Assembly (NCBI GenBank): GCA_036850595.1
Contig: CM072160.1
Coordinates: 12,937,906-13,001,905 of the forward strand
DNA: 64,000 nt
DNA from: Rhyacichthys aspro
Lineage: Eukaryota; Chordata; Actinopteri; Gobiiformes; Rhyacichthyidae
Direction of reading: 5' to 3'
Within the stretch, counting starts at the first letter, position 1, and each line of letters begins with the position of its first letter. The translations under genes were made by a program, and so were the position numbers. The notes below the pieces were generated by a model. That model was given only the letters and a program-made list of their open reading frames with translations, was not told the DNA's origin and searched no databases. Below are positions 11,301 to 23,790 of the stretch, in pieces.

Positions 11301-14006
11301 TGTCCTGCAGGTGTACAGCCCTGGCTCTGGATGGAGGAGTGTGTGTAGTGACGACTGGACTGCGGGACACACACAAACAGCATGTCAACAACTGGGATAC
11401 ACATAGTGAGTATAGACAGATGTGAGATGGCATTTTGTAACATCTTAGATCCACCCTCATGCTCTTGCTTTCCTTTTGTGTGTGTGACAGTAAACCACGT
11501 AGCAGTAGCGTCCCTGTGGATTCTCTACTGCCCCTGTTAAAAACTGGGCCCTTCACAGCTGTCAGGCCTGGAACTGAAACTACACCTGTTCATCAGGCTA
11601 CAGTTAGCCGGTAGGAGACGAAAAATAAACTTATCATGTATGCAGGGTAATTATCTCTGTTGACTTCATGACAAAATTATTTGCCATAGCTTTCAAATTA
11701 AAGATTTTAAAATGAAAATGCTTGATACTGATCTAGAAATGAGTGTAATAAAAATGCCCAGTCAATTTTGGTAACAGTTTCTGTTCCTGAAAAGAATAAA
11801 ACACCACAGTCTTGGTTCCCCCTTTGTATAATTCCCCCATGAAAATGAAAAGAAAGTCAATGTGATACTAAAAAGAAAAGGTCATATACTAGTTTCTGTG
11901 TTTTTGATCAACTGTGTACCTACTGAATGTTTAACAAGTGTCTTTGTCCATCAACAGAAGTGTGTGTGGATCTGGCTCTGTGGTGTCTCTGTCATGTTCA
12001 GGTAAGAAACCCTGAAGCAGAAAACAAGAATGAGGCCCTGGGTTAGAGAGAGGAAGATGACATTCTGATGAACACATGTAGCCAGTTTCGCAATAACAAG
12101 CCCATACATGTCCCAAGAAAGCAGCTTTTCCTAGAAGTAAATACCCTTTTCTGTTGTACTTCTCACAGAGTATTGTATGTTTTCCAGACTGTGGCCAGGT
12201 GGGCTCTCAGGACCGTATTGTTGGGGGTACAGATGCTGTCATTGAAGAGTGGCCATGGCAGGTCAGCCTGCAGCAAGGTGGACAGCACACATGCGGAGGG
12301 ACACTAGTGGCCCCTCAGTGGGTAGTCACAGCCGCTCACTGTTTTGCTGGGTAAGTATGTGGGACACTATTCCAAAAGCACAGTATTATTCATTAAAACA
12401 TCTTCATCTTAACTCAGCACAGCACAATGACTAATTTCCTGCTGTTTGGCCATTGCAGCAGTACAAAGGAGCTCAGCCGCTGGAGAGTGGTGTCAGGCCA
12501 GACCTTCATGGGCACGTTAGGAGGGTCCTACGTGGACAGAATCATACTGAATGGACAATACAATGAAGCTCGCAATGACTATGACATTGCGCTGATGAGG
12601 CTCTACAGCCCCATCACAGTTGGAGGTTGGGATATTAAACCTACTCACAAAACAGCATTAAAATGATATTTTTCATTGCCTTTTAGTTATAAAGATTTTT
12701 ACAAGAAAGTAAGATGTACTGGTTGGCTGTCTATGTGACAAAAAAGACAAAAGTTATCTGGTTTTTTTTTTGGTAACTTTACCCATACTGCCGTCTAGTG
12801 GCGGTTATAAGTAACAGCATATAATTTGCAGCCTACGTCAGTGGTTCTCAAACTGTGGTACTCTGTGGCTCTCTGTGTTGGTATTTGAGAATCTTTGATG
12901 ATCACAAAATGTAGGACCACTGATTTCTGCTACAGCTTTTCTATAATACACTTTATTACACCACTAAATGTTAGGACTCTTAAAACGCTGGGATTCAAAG
13001 TGTAATTTCAAAGAAGCAGCAACAAAACTCCTTAAATAACAATCATATAGGTAGATAGGTATGTGTTCATATAAAACTTAAAATGACATAGATTTGTATC
13101 AGCATAAAGGTGGTACTTGGAAAGACAAGTATTTTCTGGGGTTGGTACTTGGTGTGAAGACTTTGAGAACCACTGGCGAATCTATGTGTAACTCAAAGTT
13201 TAAAGACCATATATTTGCTAAATACTTACATGTGCAACCTTAACGTATTGGCCATCTTTCAGTGAACCGCAAGCCAGCTTGTCTACCACCCAAAGCCTTC
13301 GGCCTCAACGATGGAGCAGTGATGAGTGTGACAGGCTGGGGTTACCTAAGGGAAAATGGTAAATTTCTCATTATTATCACCTCACACCTTCTGAACAATG
13401 TTTTATGTTCAGCTATATCACTCAAATTTGCTTTCCTGTTATCCTCAGGAAAAGTTTCTTCTACACTTCAGCAGGCCAGCATCCCTTTAATAGACCAGGC
13501 TAAATGTTCCAGTCCCACTATTTACGGTAGTGCCATCACTGACAGGATGCTGTGTGCTGGTTATCTAGAAGGTGGAGTTGATGCTTGCCAGGTAAGAAAC
13601 CGCTTGTGCTACTGACTGTGTGTTCTATGAAAGGCTGCAAAATCAGGCATGTTCAAGTGTGATTGTTATTTATCATCAGGGGGACAGTGGGGGCCCGTTG
13701 GTGTACTTCACCTCATCTAAGTGGTACCTGGCTGGGGTGGTGAGTTGGGGTGTTGGCTGTGCCAGAGAGAAAAGGCCAGGTGTCTACTGCAATGTGGAAG
13801 AGATGATGAACTGGATCAACACAGTCATTGAGGTAAAGAAGTGCATTTTTGTTGTCACCTAAAACAAATACAAAAGCCTATTCAAACACAAATCAGTAGG
13901 TTAAAGCTAAAAACAATGATGCATCTAAACTTGTGCTGTATAATGTTGCTGGTACACAAATACGCCCTAATCAGTTTTTCATCATCTTTTCTAGAAAAAC
14001 TCCTGA
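8336..14006 (+). CDS. tmprss4: Type II transmembrane serine protease, TMPRSS4
   Basis: Cell-surface trypsin-like protease. Coding exons: 8336-8341, 10577-10634, 10784-10927, 11048-11200, 11279-11405, 11491-11610, 11958-12001, 12188-12350, 12459-12625, 13263-13358, 13449-13591, 13680-13832, 13995-14006. Total 1386 nt, 461 aa (human about 437). Order: basic cytoplasmic tail; transmembrane helix (near residue 60); LDL-receptor class A module (CDGKNDCAGGEDE, exon 4); SRCR-like module (exons 5-7); DCG linker cysteine; activation site RIVGG; protease domain. All catalytic residues are present: His in TAAHC (exon 8), Asp in YDIAL (exon 9), Ser in GDSGGP (exon 12). The Asp six residues before the catalytic Ser (DACQGDSGG) predicts cleavage after Arg/Lys. 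The first coding exon holds only Met-Trp. Exon 9 uses a weak GTTGGG donor but the frame is kept. Assignment rests on domain order and neighbours; the close paralogue TMPRSS3 is the main alternative. Confidence 0.9.
8381..8420. repeat. Short tandem repeat, 14-bp unit
   Basis: Nearly three copies of a unit ACACACTACACAGT, starting 40 bases after the first coding exon of tmprss4, inside its first intron. Confidence 0.8.
12839..13175. mobile_element. hAT-type MITE in a tmprss4 intron
   Basis: The 337-bp element begins CAGTGGTTCTCAAACTGTGG and ends with an inverted copy (CTTTGAGAACCACTG). This terminal motif is typical of non-autonomous hAT elements in vertebrates. It lies between exons 9 and 10 of tmprss4 and has no coding capacity. 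I could not identify a clean 8-bp target duplication, so it is probably an old copy. Confidence 0.7.
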
Positions 14007-14642
14007 TTCCCTCAAGCTGTCCAATTACAATAAGGGACCACTGCAAAATTTCCAGATGACACTGAAAAAGAAGTTTTGTGGGCTTATTGTGGTTGACTGG
14101 AAATGGATGACAGAAGAATGGGAGGGAAAGGTTGTAGCTGAATTTTTACAGCAAAACAGATGAACTGAAAAACACTACCCTGTGTAAAGATACTGTACAT
14201 ATTTATGCACATGTACACATTTCATTCCATTTGTTTTTGGTGTTGTGTTTATTTTATTGTGATTTGGTATGTTACCAACATACTATCTCAGGGGACAGCT
14301 TTCATTGTTTTTAACCAAAGGCCAATCTTGTTCAATCAAACGTGCAGGATTTGGTCTCAAAACCAAGATGTTGAAATCATCAGTTAATCATAAATTCCTA
14401 ATCCTCATCTTATCACTGCATTGATTTGTTACATCACAGCTGGACAAACATTTGGTCCCATAATGTTCTCAATACCTATTGCACAGTTCTTTGTATGAAA
14501 CATTATAGCACTACCACATTTCACATAATAATAGTGTAATATACAATGGTTTAAGTAGGTTCAGGTTGCCACTTTTTCAGAAGTGATGCCAAATCCAGGT
14601 ATGCATTATGGTGCTGCTTCAGTTTAAATAAAATGTATGTCC
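14007..14642 (+). other. tmprss4: tmprss4 3' untranslated region
   Basis: Noncoding sequence after the TGA at 14004-14006. AATAAA at 14627-14632 is the likely poly(A) signal. A second AATAAA lies at 14937-14942, so a longer 3' end is possible. Confidence 0.5.
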
Positions 14643-15593
14643 CAATGAAAGGCACCTTAAATCAGACTTTTTACCTGAGCACTTTAAGTGGAGCATGAGT
14701 TACTTGACTTTCTGCTTCAAGCAGTTTTGTTAATATGCACTGAAGATTTAAGCTGAAATAATAAACTGTAACGTATGCTCATAATGCTTGCACCATGAAT
14801 GTTATGAGATATTTTGTTTCAGAACATTAGGTTAAGTAGAGTCAGTCACTGATATGCACTCAACTTTTATGTCAAAGATAATGTCAGACGTAACTTGAAA
14901 ATATGTGCATTCAGGAAACGGTTCATTTCTGACCCAAATAAAGTGGAGTTGAAATGTACATTACAAAACATCTAGCCATAAACAGAATGTTTGTAGGTTT
15001 ACAGATTATAAGTGTGAATGTTTTAATATTTTGAAATTTGTAAATACAAAAATAAATTTGCTCAACTTCTGATGTATTATTACTTGCCTCGCCTGAATGA
15101 ATAAATAAATAAATGAATGAATGTAGTTTCTTGACTGATTGAATAACACCCAGATACACGGCCCTCTGATTACTTTTCGGTGCTGACTGGATAAATTAGG
15201 TAAATAATCTTAACAATAGTAAAATTACGTAGGAAAGAAACTTGTTGCTTACTGACATAAGTAATGCTCTATAGGTTTCCTTTGGTTTAGTTTGGTGTTT
15301 AATGTAAAAGAAAGCCTGTGTGTATTACATCCCCTCAAAGGAAAAATAACAAAAGTTTTACAAGAAACTTTTTTTAATTTCTGGAATTCGTTTACTGCAA
15401 CGGCAAACAGGAAGTGGTTGGAGAGTGGGTTGTAGAGAAGCACAGTATCTATAATTTCATTTGATGATTTCAATAGTAGCATCAAACAATGAGTTTTTGC
15501 AAGTGTGTCGAACTGAAACATACACGAAGCACTTCAAAAATTCAGGCTCACTGAATAAGCAATAGAACAAAATGAAAAGTCGTATGAATGAAC
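14643..15593. other. Gap between convergent tmprss4 and mre11; mre11 3' UTR
   Basis: No gene is seen. A degenerate tetranucleotide repeat (AAAT/GAAT units) lies at about 15098-15122. On the minus strand an ATTAAA (TTTAAT at 15298-15303) could end mre11, giving a 3' UTR of roughly 300 nt to the stop codon at 15594-15596. Confidence 0.4.
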
Positions 15594-18500
15594 TTATGTT
15601 TTTCTTTTCCCTCGATGGGTGGATACTTTAAAGGGATTTTCCTACAAAGGAGGGAAATAAGCAGTCATTTTTAAGTCGACAAAACATCAGTTCATCTTAC
15701 ACAAATATTGCAAATTGAGTCATGTACAATGGGTAACAACGTTTAAGCAAGAAATGTGAGATGTGTTAGAGGTGTGATTATATCTTACATCATCGTCATC
15801 ATCACTGTTATCAAAGAAAACTCCTTTTGATGACTGGCTCTGGCTTTGGCTGCTGTACTTTGCAAAAGATGTTTGTGCTGTTCTGAAATCAAGAAAGAGA
15901 CACAAAATGTTTTATTTATCTTTACAACAAATGTAAAATGCCAGTAGCAGCTGTACATATTCACATGGATAAATAAATAAAAGATTTACTTTAAAGTGGG
16001 TCGCGTAGCTTTTGTGACAGGTATATCCTCATCTGAATCTTCTATGCTAATCTAGAGATGGATGAAGGGGAGATGATTAAAAACGGAAGCATGTTTGTGC
16101 GTTTGTATGTGCATATGTTTGTTTGTACGTATTACTTCATCTACTGCAAAGGAAGAGCCACCTCCAGACCGTGACGATCTCTGTGATGGAGATTGAAACG
16201 CTATGAAATAAGATATACAATGTGAGTGTTAGCAACATCTAAGGTACAGTGATAAAATATAAATTAAAGTAAACAAATTAATAGGAGAAAGATATAATTA
16301 TATGCCTCATAAGTCAAGAACATACAGCAGTGTAATTTGTACCTTGCATAATGCTTCTGCTTTGAGTGGCAGAGGATGATTTCTGGCCACGCCCCCGACT
16401 GGCTGGCTTTGGTTCAGAGGCAGTTGAACCTGAAAGGATAAAGTCTTGCTCCATAACATAAACAGCATATTGCTTACCTTTTAAACCATAATAGTATTTC
16501 AAAGGTCAATGTTCATGTACAGTTGTGGATATAAATTATATGTGCCCTATGCACCTGTCTGAAATTGCCTTTATGAGAGTGCTGACGTACCTCTGCCTCT
16601 GCCTCTTCCACGACCACCTCTTCCCCTGCCTCCTCCGCGGCCTCGGCCTTTTGTTGGTGGTGGGAATGGGTTTGATCCATCATCAGAGTCCATAGCAACA
16701 TCTGCATCAAAAATATCTGAATCAACAGGTTCATCGCCACGTTCCAACCGGTGAGCCTTGGCTCTGTTCATAGCCTGTTGGACAAAGACAGCATTAACTG
16801 AAGGTAGAGAGTCAAATAAAAGTCATGGATAAAAAAAAAAAAAACTTGTATTGAAACTAATCAAAATGCCTAACAAAAATGTCTCTAAAAAAGATAAAGC
16901 ATAGGTAATTTCTTGCATGTAAAACTTAAGATAAGAAAGTTTAGTACAACATATTAAAAGTCATGATACAAAACAACACTCACTTCTTTAATGTCATTTT
17001 CTTCCTCTGTAGTGTTCTTTTTAGAGTCTCTGAATTTCTTGATCTGGAAATATAAAATTCAACAACCTTATAATACAATACATTTTTTTTACTTGTATAT
17101 CTGTCCCATTTCTTGGTTATACAGCAGGCATCACCTCTGCATCAATATCCTGTTCTGTAGAAACCCCTCTGGACTGCAGGTGGCGCTGTGTCTTCTCAAG
17201 CTGATAAGAAATGAGCTCCTCTATGGCATCTTTTTCATCTTTGTCCACAAATTCTTGTATTGCCTTCCCCATGCCCTGCTCAGTCAGCAGAGAGAGCTGG
17301 ACTTTCTACAAAAAGAAAACAAAATGAAAATAAATTAGAATTGTTCTCTGTGATACACCTTAAAATTACTCTGTGAACAATACCTGTTCAGCTGCCTCAA
17401 AATACTTTTTAACCAGGTCTTCCACTCTAAGTCCTTCAACTGCTGTATTTTTCACCAGTCTGCTATAATCAACATTGACCTCATCTAAAATAAATGTTAA
17501 AAATTATCAGATAAAAATCATCATAAATAAATTGATTTCATTTGAACTGTGAGTCAAACCTTTAATGTCCTCTTTCTGCTCACGTCGTCTGAGAAAGTGA
17601 ATAATGTCCTTTGGATTAGCTACACGGTCTACAAACTTCTGACTGAAACGAGAAGTGTTGAATGCTTCAAATCCTCCACTGTAATCCACCTGAAAAAGAA
17701 ATTGTGCAACTTAATTACTTTAGAAGAAGAGAGTAAATGTGTTGACATGATACAGTTGGAAAAGTCTTACCCTGAGGCGAATCAGAGCTTTCTCGGGGGT
17801 CATTGGACTCCCTAACCTTTCTCTCTCTGCTTCCTCCAGCATCTCATTGACCTATAACATGAAAATAAACAATTATAAACCAAATGTAGGACAGGACAAG
17901 ATAAAACAGTTAAATGTCTTACTTTAGCATAGCAGAAGTCTTCCACTTTCTTTGTGACGTGGGGTGTATCAGGTGTGAAGAGGTCTTGGTAGTCAGCCAA
18001 AACCACGTCCTGGATGAAAAACTGACGCACTGTTTTTAGGGGGATCTTTTGCAGGTTCATCTTACGACCCTTGACACGGAGAAGCCCTATGTGCCTGAAA
18101 AAGGGATATAGCTTTAAAAGCTTTAACATGATAAAAATCCACTTGACATTATTGTGTGTGGGTATGTGTATTAGTACTTTTTGGTAGCTTCTCCTGGAGA
18201 CAGAGAGGTTGCTACAGAGCTACCAGGTTGTGTCACATAGAAAAGCTGCTGTTCATTTCTGGATGGTGTTATCAGACACTCGTGCTCATGACCCCACACA
18301 ACTAGGTCGAGGAAGTCATCGAGGAACTGCTCAGGAATGTAGTTAGTAGGTCCATGCTTACTCCTTGAACAAAAAACAATACACGTTATTGAATCCTATG
18401 CAATACTATAAAGAACTAAAAGAGACAAATGTGGCTGCAACGTTAAAAGGAGCTGCTGCCGCACAATAAACATCTTACATATTTATGTTGTTTTTTGTTG

Positions 18501-19836
18501 TGTTGATGCAACACATTGTGTTTTTATGTGGTGATTGGATGCCCTGCCACTCAAAGTTAGTATCAGTCAGTCAGCCCAGGGCCAATTGTTATTAGAAAAA
18601 AGACTATTTGCTATATTTGTTGTTCACAGACGTTTAAAATAAATTTAAGCCTATAACTTCATGAGGTAAAAAGTTACATTATGGTGCAGTAATTTTTTAA
18701 TGTAGGGCAAACACACAAACCTGTTTTGGTGTATGGTAAAGAGGTTAAACCAGTCATCCTGGTCTTCTTTGGGACGAAGCATTGTTACCTGGTTGTTGAC
18801 AAACATTCTGTACAAGCGCTCATCTGGGATGGAACCTGCCCACACACAAACCTTTATGATTAATGCAATCTTTAAACACAATGTATATGAATACACAAAA
18901 CACTTTCTTACCAAGACCATACAAGGCTAGTTTGGTCTTCCCTTTGTGCATGAGGATGGGGCTAATTTCTATCTTTTCCACTGACTGAGAATGACCAAAG
19001 TGATTTATAAGACCTGAAGCACTTAGTAGATCCAATGCACATAAACCTTCAGCCTTAAGGAAAAAAAAAGTTTTAACATATATCACAAAGAATGTAGCCA
19101 GATGTTTGATTTATAACTCACCCCAGTTGGGTCATCATGATTACCATGAATGCTGAACACTGGAATTGAGATGTTCAGATTTTCATCCTGATAGTTAACC
19201 CAGGGAAACCTTAAGAAAGACGCAGACATTTTGAACATTTGCACAACAGAAAATGAATGCAGCACAATAAGAATAATTATATAAACTGACTGTGTGGTGT
19301 TAAAGTTCACTGTCTGGTCACTGAGAATATTGAACTGAATTGGAGTGTCTCCCATACAGTACTGCCTCAGCATAGTGATGCATGAGTGAAGACATCGACG
19401 GGTTGGCTTGTTGTCATGGAACAAATCACCACCCAGCAGGATGAAATCTACCTACAAAAACGCAGCAACAACATACTAAAAATGGCACCACATGCACAAA
19501 AACATAATATCTGTCACTCCAGCTCACATTTATGCAAAATGTACCTGATTTTTCTTGGCACATTCCAAGATCTCTTTTAGTGTGTTGTAAGAGTCATTTC
19601 CACGGATGGCATCCTTCTCAAGGTAACCAAGGTGGACATCTGTAGCTATGAGGATCTTAAAGGTATCCTCATCATCCCTATAAAAGCAGAATTCAAGTCA
19701 CAGACATTGCTTATGCGTGCGTTTATTTGTGCAGAAAATTGTACTGCATACTTAAAACATCAGATAAATATATTCTACAACACCATACAATCGACTAACA
19801 ACTAAAATAAACTTACAAGGTGTTCTCTGAGGACAT
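15594..19836 (-). CDS. mre11: MRE11 double-strand-break repair nuclease
   Basis: Nuclease subunit of the MRE11-RAD50-NBS1 complex, which senses and resects DNA breaks in the nucleus. Coding exons 5' to 3': 19817-19836, 19545-19677, 19291-19451, 19122-19209, 18912-19053, 18721-18835, 18178-18363, 17923-18094, 17771-17851, 17560-17689, 17384-17484, 17135-17305, 16984-17043, 16591-16774, 16343-16429, 16136-16200, 15990-16051, 15789-15882, 15594-15641. Total 2100 nt, 699 aa (human 708). Phosphoesterase motifs are intact: DVHLG, GGDLFHD, GNHDD, TIHQN and VVWGHEHEC. A Gly-Arg repeat (GAR motif, methylated in mammals) lies in exon 14. The C terminus has an SQ-rich run, an acidic DDDDD stretch and a basic end (NPF...HRGKRK). 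The start ATG follows an acceptor at 19876, so the exon is partly 5' UTR. A donor at 20174 marks an upstream noncoding exon. Confidence 0.95.
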
Positions 19837-19875
19837 GACGAGGCGGGGCAGTCTGTGCAGCAACAAGATTTGACT

Positions 19876-20668
19876 CTGAAGGAATGGAGTAAAAAATAAA
19901 ACAGTGTATCAGACAAATAAGAGGTGCAGTAGTATTTAGTGAGAAGACTGTGGCCTCGGTGGGTTTGTAAAATACGTTTGTACTAATGCTAGCTATAACT
20001 ATCTGCTAATTACTCTCTAGTAAAGTATTTATTATCACGTGGAATGCGTAAACCCAAGAGGCGAGTTAGCTTTCACTTTAGCTGCTAACGCACGGAGGAC
20101 ATTTTAAACAACTAGGCTTGTGTTTACATGATACAGCACATTGTATAAAACCTTTAACATGAGTATAGTGCTTACTCTCACGCCTCCTCTAAAATCCCGT
20201 AACCATATCCAGAAACAGGGAAACTCGCAACAAAAATCCCGGCAAGTCTTGCAAACTCTGCTCCGTCCCTGGGAGTTATAGTCTTTTATCGCAGTACTTC
20301 GCGTTCAAGCGAGTCTAGGCTTCGCGTTTAAAAAACTACAGTTCCGCCACCGGAGCAGCGTGAGCTCGATTAATACACATTGAAAACCCGACGTCCCATC
20401 ATGGCTGTATCCATGCGTCATGTTTTCTGGAAGACACGGCGGTGCTTAACCACTTCCGGGCCAGCGGGTCACACACATCAAGCCAACCCTTCAGATCCCT
20501 ATAGCCTCTTTAGAGGTTCAGCTAATGGTTTATTTTTGTGCAAGCCACAGATAGCTCCAAGAAGTAGGGTTTAACCTTGACTTTTAGCTGTAATTAAAAT
20601 GTACGAATGTTGTTTTAACAATTCGTAATCTTACAACAGAGTTTTTCTGTGGATTTGGCTTGGCAGCA
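19876..20668. promoter_or_regulatory. Bidirectional promoter region of mre11 and cep57
   Basis: mre11 (-) and cep57 (+) are head-to-head. On the minus strand a noncoding first exon of mre11 probably ends at 20175 (GTAAGC donor). The region is locally CpG-rich. It holds two ZNF143-type boxes: an ACTATAACTCCCAG-like copy on the minus strand at 20269-20282 and ACTACAGTTCC at 20335-20345. An ETS/GABP-like site, CACTTCCGG, is at 20451-20459. No TATA box is obvious. Such sites are common at housekeeping divergent promoters; function here is inferred. Confidence 0.55.
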
Positions 20669-23467
20669 ATGGATCATCCAGCGAAAACATCTGCGACTAA
20701 TTCCAAGGTAGTTTTACTCATCTTGACTAACTCTATGGATGAAAACGGTGTGATTTTTAACTGTAGTGCTTGCAAGCCTATAAGGAAACTACCCAACAGC
20801 TGTTGGTACAGTTCATTAATGCTGATGATGCAGACCGATGCTGTTAATATTGGTCAGTGAGTTGGGTCTCATGATTGCTATCGTTTATGTGGTTCTTTTG
20901 CAGGACCCGTGTCCACAAAAAGTTACCTGTGGAGCGGTATGTGATAGCCTGTCACTGCCGTCTTATAAAGAATATCCCGTTCATCGGCCTTTCATCACCA
21001 CACAAGTGCATCACTCTCCCCAAACACACACATTAAGGGCATCGTCACCTTGTAAGGCATTTCCAGAGACGAACAGTTCAGGTAAATGCCACTTTTTTAA
21101 TGTTTAGGTATTTGTTTATCTTTCACCCATAAAGTTTCTATTCACATTTGCTGGTGTTGCACAGCTCCATGGTTACTGCAGGTGCAACATGATACCCTAC
21201 TACTTGAATGTATTGGTTCCACTGACATCTATTTATTCTTTAAAATTGTCTTTTCAAATGACTGTTTAAACCTACTTTTTTAATTCATCCATTTATTCAT
21301 GTCACCCTGTGACTGTGTGTCTATGTATCTTTCTTCATTCCTGTTGTGATGTTCTCTTATTACAACACTTGTGTAGCAATCCTATCCGCCTTAAGAAACC
21401 TCCAAGAGAAGATCAGGAAGTTGGAAATGGAAAAAGGGCATATGGGGATCAGTATTCATGAAACGAGGGGAAAAGTGTCAGGCATTTCTCCACAAAGTGA
21501 TGCAATCACAAAGACACTCAATAGCAATCACATGGACATCAAAAGTAAAGAAAGGGAGAAGCCAAACTGCAACCAGGGTGAGCTGAATTAGTTTTTTGAT
21601 GATGGCGATTATTCAAAATTATAAATTTGACCTATTCTCAATTTTTATGCAGTGCTGATAACCCATCTGGCGGCTGCAGAGTCTCGCTGTCTGAAGCTGG
21701 AGCAACAGCTGGATCATATGAGAAAGATGCTACGCACTGCCAAGACAGATAAAACCAACCTCTTTAAACTGCAGGTTAGCATTATGTCACTGTCTCATAG
21801 ATTGTGATCAATCAATCAACCTTTACTTTAGAACAAACAAGGCTGACCGACGAGTTATTGCTATTATTTGTTTTCATTTTTTTTATATTAGATGGCTGCA
21901 GAGACAACCAGATCAGATGACCAACATACTGACAACCGTTCTGTGCTTGCCCACTTAGAGAAGCTGGATCATTTGGAACAAGAATATCTCAGGCTGACAC
22001 ACACACAGAATAACGCTGAGGTATACAAAGACTTTTGAAAATATGAACTTTTACTACAAAACATTTTATTATGACATTGTGAAAGGTCATACTTTTTGCA
22101 AATAATGTATATTTTTCATACAAATCTTTTAGATAAAGATCCGTGAGCTGGAATTAAAATTGCAAGAGGAGGAGCATCAGAGAAAGCTGGTTGAGGATAA
22201 GGCTAATCTGGTAAACATGCGTGTACTTTTTCAATTTACACAATCTTACTGCAAATATTTAAATTAAATTAGATTGATGATCAGCTCCAGGCAGGTTTGG
22301 AGACAAACAGGATTTTGTTGCGATCAGTGTCGCCTCATCTTTCACCTCAAAAGTTCAGAGACAAGGGCTCCAGTTCAAAGGTACAGGTTACTTATTTGGA
22401 ATTTTCTTTTTGAAAAGCTCTTTTGTTTTTCTGTCAATTTTTGGGCTAATATTTATTTATTTATTTAATTTTATAATTGCTTTGATCTGTATATTCCAGA
22501 AATCTTCACTGCCGCAGTCATCCTTCACAGAGCCACATTATAAGCTGAGCCTCAGAGACGTACCTTTTGTTGCTGGAACGGTAGTGTAAACAAAAAACAG
22601 ATGATATTGTTATATTGGTTTGTTTGGTTATGCTAACGTTCTCACATAATATTCAGTCTGTGGGATGCAGCCATTCTGTCCGAGCAAATGTCCAGTCAGT
22701 TTTGTCTCTTCTGAAGCGCCACCAGCCACAACTCTGCAACAGTCGTGTCCTCTCTAACAAACCCAACAGCTTAGAGACAGGTAGTCAAAGCCATTCTAGT
22801 TCCTCCTCTTCCTCCTTTTCAAATGAGGAAGAACTATCTGAGCTCTTGGAAGCATTACAAGATGAGCTTCGACTTATGAGCTTGTAAGTATAGTTACATT
22901 TCAGGTTAATTAGGGGTAAAACATTTTTTGAATTAACAATAGAACATACTTGTGCATTGTGTTACAGGGAGCAGGACGAACTGATGAGGCAAGTGGAAAG
23001 GAGTATTTCTGAACAAGAAAGAAAAGACCTTCAGAGGGAGCAGGAGATGCTGCTTCTTAAAATGGAGCGAAAAGGAGAGCAGATTAGTAAACTTTACAAG
23101 CATAAAGCACTGGTAGGTGGGCATTTAAAAAAAAAAAAACACACACACACAAACCAAAATGGCAGACTTTACAAAAATGTAAATTGATATGCTCAATGTA
23201 AAGGGTGAAATAATGCACATTCTCTGAAATATATCTAACATGTTATCATACATCATCATTTTCAATTGTCACATGTATTCTCTTTCACTTTTTTAGGTAA
23301 AAAATTTATTAAAAGATGCAAGGCGAGACAAAAAGAATGAGGTGAGAGTAACTACAAAGGTTTCTACCAGAGGTCAAGCAGTCAAGCTTAGACCAGGAGA
23401 AAGAAGCAAGAGAAACCTCAGGCTGCTGAAGGACATGAGAGCGCTACAGAGCTCACTACGGACATGA
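20669..23467 (+). CDS. cep57: Centrosomal protein of 57 kDa (CEP57)
   Basis: Coiled-coil protein of the centriole/pericentriolar matrix and microtubule attachment. Coding exons: 20669-20707, 20904-21081, 21377-21577, 21653-21774, 21892-22020, 22133-22210, 22273-22380, 22500-22580, 22657-22883, 22968-23112, 23297-23467. Total 1479 nt, 492 aa (human 500). The start ATG is in a good context (GCAGCAATGG). The N-terminal coiled coil begins with ILSALRNLQEKIRKLE (exon 3), the family's self-association region. The C-terminal microtubule-binding part has SELLEALQDEL and a second coiled coil. The end (KLRPGERSKRNLRLLKDM) resembles CEP57 rather than CEP57L1. It shares a promoter region with mre11. Exon 3 downstream of the first helix looks less conserved than the rest. 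Confidence 0.9.
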
Positions 23468-23790
23468 ATGACTTTAAATCAAACTCATGGCACCAACAAA
23501 CTAGTAATACTTTCATAGAATTTCACAGAAGCTTCACGTTATCTTTTTTTTTTTTTACCAGTAGAGGGCACCAAAGAGTGATAGACTATACTAAAAGCAA
23601 TGTACTGCAATGCACAGCTGTAAAAATGGTCCAGAAGATTTGAAAATGTCAAGTACTGCTTCATATCATAGACAGCCCTTTAATCCCTAAAATAATTCAT
23701 CTTTCCTGCACATGAATTTGTACTTTTTGTAGAACATCACTGGTATTTTGTTTTTTTCCCTAAATAAATTATTGATGTAAACTAAATCTG
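23468..23790 (+). other. cep57: cep57 3' untranslated region
   Basis: Short 3' UTR with a poly(T) run near 23546-23556, a CTCF-like motif just after it, and an AATAAA at 23763-23768 as probable poly(A) signal. Confidence 0.55.
23558..23573 (+). promoter_or_regulatory. CTCF-like motif downstream of cep57
   Basis: CCAGTAGAGGGCACCA fits the vertebrate CTCF core CCASYAGRKGGCRSYR at every position, judged by eye. It lies just downstream of the cep57 stop codon, where the 11q21-like genes give way to the 2q36-like genes. Confidence 0.45.

Noticed and set aside
18490..18660. Possible extra mre11 exon in the intron between exons 6 and 7
   Set aside because: The reconstructed frame closes without it and no splice pair is present.
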